From Treponema sp. (GTDB taxonomy: Bacteria > Spirochaetota > Spirochaetia > Treponematales > Treponemataceae): a stretch of 64,000 nucleotides of DNA. The stretch lies in NCBI GenBank assembly GCA_017381365.1, contig JAFOCI010000070.1:41596-105595 (forward strand), written 5' to 3'. Shown in pieces: positions 60,928 to 64,000 of the stretch. Made by a program: the position numbers and the translations under genes. Position 1 is the first letter of the stretch. Every line of letters starts with the position of its first letter. The notes below the pieces were generated by a model. The model saw only the letters and a program-made list of their open reading frames with translations, was not told the DNA's origin and did not search any database.

Positions 60928-63134
60928 TGAAGCAATATTTAAAATTTAAGCTTTTTCTTTCGTTTGTAAATCCTCTGTTTTATGTTTCAGCGTTGATTTT
61001 TAATATTACGTGTCCTGTTTATTATTTATATTTCAAAAATTTTTTTAGCGGAAATGGTACTACAGATTTATATAATTTTTTTTGCTGTGCAACTGTTGTT
61101 TTATCAATAATTATTCCAATAACATGTTTAAATTATGAAAAGAATGTGCTTGAAGAAATATTTCCATTTTCTGTATTGCAAACAAAAATTATATCTGTTC
61201 TGACTGCATTTATTCAGTTATTTCTAATTATTATACCACAGGTGTTAGTTATTCCGTGTCTAAATAATTTTGGAAGTGTAGATTCTGGCGCTGCATTTTG
61301 CAGTTTTTTAATGCTTTTCTTTTTTGTGTTATGTGCAATTTCAATATGTGTTTTCTTAGAGGAAGTCTTTACTAAAAGAAATGTTTCTATAATTTTATGT
61401 ATATTGATTCTTTTGCTCTTAAATTTCCTGAATTATTTGTGCATATATTTTAATGAAATTCCTTTATTATTATTTATAACCAAAGCAGTTAGCTTATCCT
61501 GGCATTTTGATGCTTCTCTTAAGGGGATTCTGGATACTAGAGATTTATTATTTTTTGTCGCAGCCAGTTGTATTTTGATTTACAGTTCCTGTTTAATTAA
61601 TCAGACACGTAAAACAAAAATTTATAGCAAAGAAAACAAGGTTATAATTATCAGTATTTTTGTTTTTTTTGTTTTTTTTATGCTAAATTCCGGTCGGTAT
61701 TATTTACGAAAAGATATTTCTTCAAATCATAAAATTACAGTTTCTAAATATACTAAAAATGTTCTTTCAGAAATAGACGGTAAAATTGCTATTACATATT
61801 ATAAAAGTCATCTTTTAGATAGCCTGTATCCTCAGGCAAGAGATATAAGCGATTATCTAAAAGAACTGGCTTATAACAGGAATATTATTTATTCTGAAAA
61901 AAATCCTGATAACTCAGAATACTCTGATTTATTGAAAGATTATGGTATTTATGGCAAGCAATTCCAGACTGTTGGTAAAAATAAAACAGAATATACAACT
62001 GTCTATTCTACGATTGTAATTGAATATAATGAAAATTGGGATATTATTCCGTTTATTTTATCTGCAAATTCTCTTGAGTATGATTTAGATGTAAGATTTT
62101 TAAATCTTATTTATGGAAAAAAGCAGATTGTAAATATTTTATGTGGAAACGGTTTAAATCTTCAGGAAAGTTACGGTTATGTTATTCCCTGGTTAAATTC
62201 ACAAGGAATGATTTGCAATGAAATAAAGCTTGATGACAATATTTTTGAGCAGTTGAAATATAGCAAAACTCTTCTTTTGTTAGGTTCCGAAAAAATTACA
62301 GAAGAACATTGTCAGCAAATCGATGATTTTATTTCTTCAGGCGGTTCTGTTTTTGCTGCTGTTTCTGAATTTAATATAGATATTGAAAATTCCTGGTATA
62401 TAACAAAGACTGAAAATTTATGCCTTTTTAATCTGCTAAAAAAATATGGTTTCAAATTTAATCAAAATCTTATTGCAGATTATTCATGTGCAAGAATAAC
62501 AATGCAGAGTAATCAGGATGAAAATGGAAAAGATTCTGTAATTTCGCAAAATTTAAATTACCCGTTATGGATTTCTGTTCTTCCACAAAAAAATACTGTT
62601 CAGGGGTTCACTGTGTTTTGGCCAGAAAAAATTGAAAGTATAAATGAAAATGTTCAGCCTTATATTTTTTCATCCTACAATTCATGGCTGATTGAACCTG
62701 ATTATTCTTCTTCGGAAACCTTATTTCTTACTAATCCATTTGGATTTAATGAACTAATATGGAACCAGAAAAAAAATGAAAATGCCATTGTCTATAAAAA
62801 TGTAGAAAAGAAAATCATTGTTATTCCAGATCAGTTTTTTGTTCATAGTTTGATGCTTGGTTATGCTGGCGGACAAACAGGTGATTATCGTAATTTAGAT
62901 TTTCTGGCGAACACTTTGATAGACTTAGCAGGAAATAAAGAACTGGCAGAAATTCATAAAAAGAGCTTTTTGTCTAATAACAGTTCGCTTTTTAAAATTT
63001 ACGATGAAGAAAGTTTCAACAAGGCAAAAATAACAATGTTATTCTGCATGTTTATTTTTGTTCCTGTTTTAATAATTTCGTTCTGGATAATTTTTATTAT
63101 CAGGCGTAAACAACTGGTGTATAAATATGAATAA
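60927..63134 (+). CDS. GldF-GldG-like fused ABC permease/periplasmic protein
   Basis: 735 residues. An N-terminal ABC-2 type permease with six membrane helices (about 1-260), then a large extracytoplasmic domain (about 270-700: KIAITYYKSHLLDSLYPQAR; IVIEYNENWDIIPFILS; LLGSEKITEEHCQQIDDFIS), and a final membrane helix (ITMLFCMFIFVPVLIISFWI). The domain matches GldG / IFT52-like proteins. GldF and GldG are separate in gliding bacteria; here they are one polypeptide. Overlaps the next gene by 8 bp. Confidence 0.85.
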   Translation: MKQYLKFKLFLSFVNPLFYVSALIFNITCPVYYLYFKNFFSGNGTTDLYNFFCCATVVLSIIIPITCLNYEKNVLEEIFPFSVLQTKIISVLTAFIQLFLIIIPQVLVIPCLNNFGSVDSGAAFCSFLMLFFFVLCAISICVFLEEVFTKRNVSIILCILILLLLNFLNYLCIYFNEIPLLLFITKAVSLSWHFDASLKGILDTRDLLFFVAASCILIYSSCLINQTRKTKIYSKENKVIIISIFVFFVFFMLNSGRYYLRKDISSNHKITVSKYTKNVLSEIDGKIAITYYKSHLLDSLYPQARDISDYLKELAYNRNIIYSEKNPDNSEYSDLLKDYGIYGKQFQTVGKNKTEYTTVYSTIVIEYNENWDIIPFILSANSLEYDLDVRFLNLIYGKKQIVNILCGNGLNLQESYGYVIPWLNSQGMICNEIKLDDNIFEQLKYSKTLLLLGSEKITEEHCQQIDDFISSGGSVFAAVSEFNIDIENSWYITKTENLCLFNLLKKYGFKFNQNLIADYSCARITMQSNQDENGKDSVISQNLNYPLWISVLPQKNTVQGFTVFWPEKIESINENVQPYIFSSYNSWLIEPDYSSSETLFLTNPFGFNELIWNQKKNENAIVYKNVEKKIIVIPDQFFVHSLMLGYAGGQTGDYRNLDFLANTLIDLAGNKELAEIHKKSFLSNNSSLFKIYDEESFNKAKITMLFCMFIFVPVLIISFWIIFIIRRKQLVYKYE

Positions 63135-63993
63135 AAATATTTTTCCTTTTCTTGCAATTATAATGATTTTATTGTATTTACTTTCTTTTGTAATCGAAAT
63201 AAAAAATAACAGTGTTAATTTTATTAGAACTGCAATTCTTAATCCATCAAAAGCAGATTTATTAACTGGTTTTGAATTGCAGCAAAATGATAATTTTCTT
63301 AAATTTTATAAATTGAATGGAATATGGTTTTGCGAAAAAAATAATATTTCTTATCCAACTGATCAAAATCAAGTAAATAAGTTTATAAATAATCTTAAAA
63401 AATGTATTAAAATGTATAAAATTTCATACAGTGATGATGATTTTCTTTTACACTTTGATAAAAATTCTTTTTTTAGTCTGACTTATTTACTATCTGATGT
63501 TGAAAAATCAAAAACAGAAATTCTTTTTGGTCCCTGTGATTTTTCAAATACTAAACGAATTATTAAAATTACGAGTTCTGATTCGTATTTCAAAACGGAG
63601 GATATTTTTGGAAGTTTCCTTTCAGCAGATATAAATTTCTGGATAGATCCCTATATTATTCCAGCTTCGTTTTCTGAAAAAAAAGAAGATAAAGAAATTT
63701 CAAGAGTTGTTTTTGTAACTGATGTGCTGTCAAAAGCGATTGAAAGTAGTAATGATTATGCTGTTTCCAGATTAAAGCTGCTTAGACACGGAAAAATCTT
63801 TACAGGAAATCTTGAAGAGTTAAAAAAAATTGGAATTATAAAAATTGAGTATGATTATGGTGACGGGTTGTGTATTCATGTTTTTGATGACGGAAACGGT
63901 GGTTTTGTATTAAATTATCAAAATGTTTTATTTAATTATTCTGTTTGCATTTCTGAATGGACATTTTTAAATTTAAATAAATTGTTTGATTAA
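63127..63993 (+). CDS. DUF4340-like membrane-anchored protein
   Basis: 288 residues with an N-terminal membrane helix (FLAIIMILLYLLSFVIEI) and an extracytoplasmic domain of alternating strands (FYKLNGIWFCEKNNISYPTD; YDYGDGLCIHVFDDGNGGFV). DUF4340 proteins accompany GldFG-type ABC systems and this one overlaps that gene. Complete at its stop, 7 bp before the window end. Confidence 0.75.
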   Translation: MNKNIFPFLAIIMILLYLLSFVIEIKNNSVNFIRTAILNPSKADLLTGFELQQNDNFLKFYKLNGIWFCEKNNISYPTDQNQVNKFINNLKKCIKMYKISYSDDDFLLHFDKNSFFSLTYLLSDVEKSKTEILFGPCDFSNTKRIIKITSSDSYFKTEDIFGSFLSADINFWIDPYIIPASFSEKKEDKEISRVVFVTDVLSKAIESSNDYAVSRLKLLRHGKIFTGNLEELKKIGIIKIEYDYGDGLCIHVFDDGNGGFVLNYQNVLFNYSVCISEWTFLNLNKLFD

Positions 63994-64000
63994 TTTTTAA

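Noticed and set aside
1..64000. CRISPR arrays, prophage, integrase, toxin-antitoxin or restriction systems.
   Set aside because: I looked for repeat-spacer patterns and typical motifs and found none; the only repeats are short palindromes, the tRNA duplication and the MITE-like element.

Overview
The window reads as spirochaete DNA from a Treponema, most likely a gut or rumen carbohydrate fermenter. The evidence is low G+C, many short lipoproteins with spirochaete-style lipoboxes (xxSC), a Borrelia/Treponema P83/100-family protein, a divergent treponeme-type Rnf cluster, a GldA/GldFG/DUF4340-type ABC system, and a very large starch-degrading lipoprotein. The standard genetic code applies: TAA, TAG and TGA all end intact genes.

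Layout. 1-10.2 kb (mostly minus): maf, a HEAT-repeat exported protein, lipoproteins, coaD (plus), thrC, alr, folC, a zinc-ribbon membrane protein, and a pseudo-receiver protein carrying eleven copies of an [IL]P[ST]V[DNS] motif. 10.2-15.3 kb (plus): mfd, then rpmF-acpP behind tandem promoters, and rnc. 15.4-16.6 kb (minus): an AspT/YidE-type transporter cut by one in-frame TAA. 16.8-28.35 kb (minus): one long metabolic operon, mdh/ldh-like, fumC, hdrB, hdrC, hdrA, mvhD/flxD, flxC, flxB, flxA, frdB-like, frdA. 28.4-29.1 kb: promoter with a palindrome, tRNA-Val, a 52-bp duplication of its 3' end, and a 5'-nucleotidase fragment. 29.1-36.9 kb: P83/100 protein, beta-propeller protein, RNA uracil methyltransferase, pcnB, a P-loop/Asp23 fusion and a pseudouridine synthase. 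37-45.5 kb (plus): DUF212 protein, unknown membrane protein, rnfCDGEAB and a GH57-like protein in one tightly packed run. 45.5-51.9 kb: two lipoproteins, a MITE-like repeat, metG, a FemAB-like protein, a small hypothetical and a PurF-like protein. 52-57.7 kb: a two-catalytic-domain amylolytic lipoprotein interrupted by one in-frame TAG. 57.7-64 kb: GC-rich palindromic repeat, orphan ATP-grasp ligase, RNase Z, and the ABC/GldFG/DUF4340 operon.

The most striking system is the 16.8-28.35 kb operon. It places a malate-dehydrogenase-like enzyme and fumarase next to a complete HdrABC-FlxABCD set (NADH-linked, flavin-based electron bifurcation family) and a soluble two-subunit fumarate reductase without a membrane anchor. 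fumC and hdrB overlap by 4 bp. My inference is a cytoplasmic route oxaloacetate -> malate -> fumarate -> succinate, in which an Hdr/Flx complex feeds fumarate reduction with NADH electrons and might reduce ferredoxin at the same time. The second striking system is the Rnf-like cluster: it keeps the gene order and fold of Rnf but lacks most of the canonical flavin and iron-sulfur ligand motifs, and is coupled to a GH57-like protein that appears to have lost its catalytic residues. All functional statements rest on motif reading by eye, without database searches.
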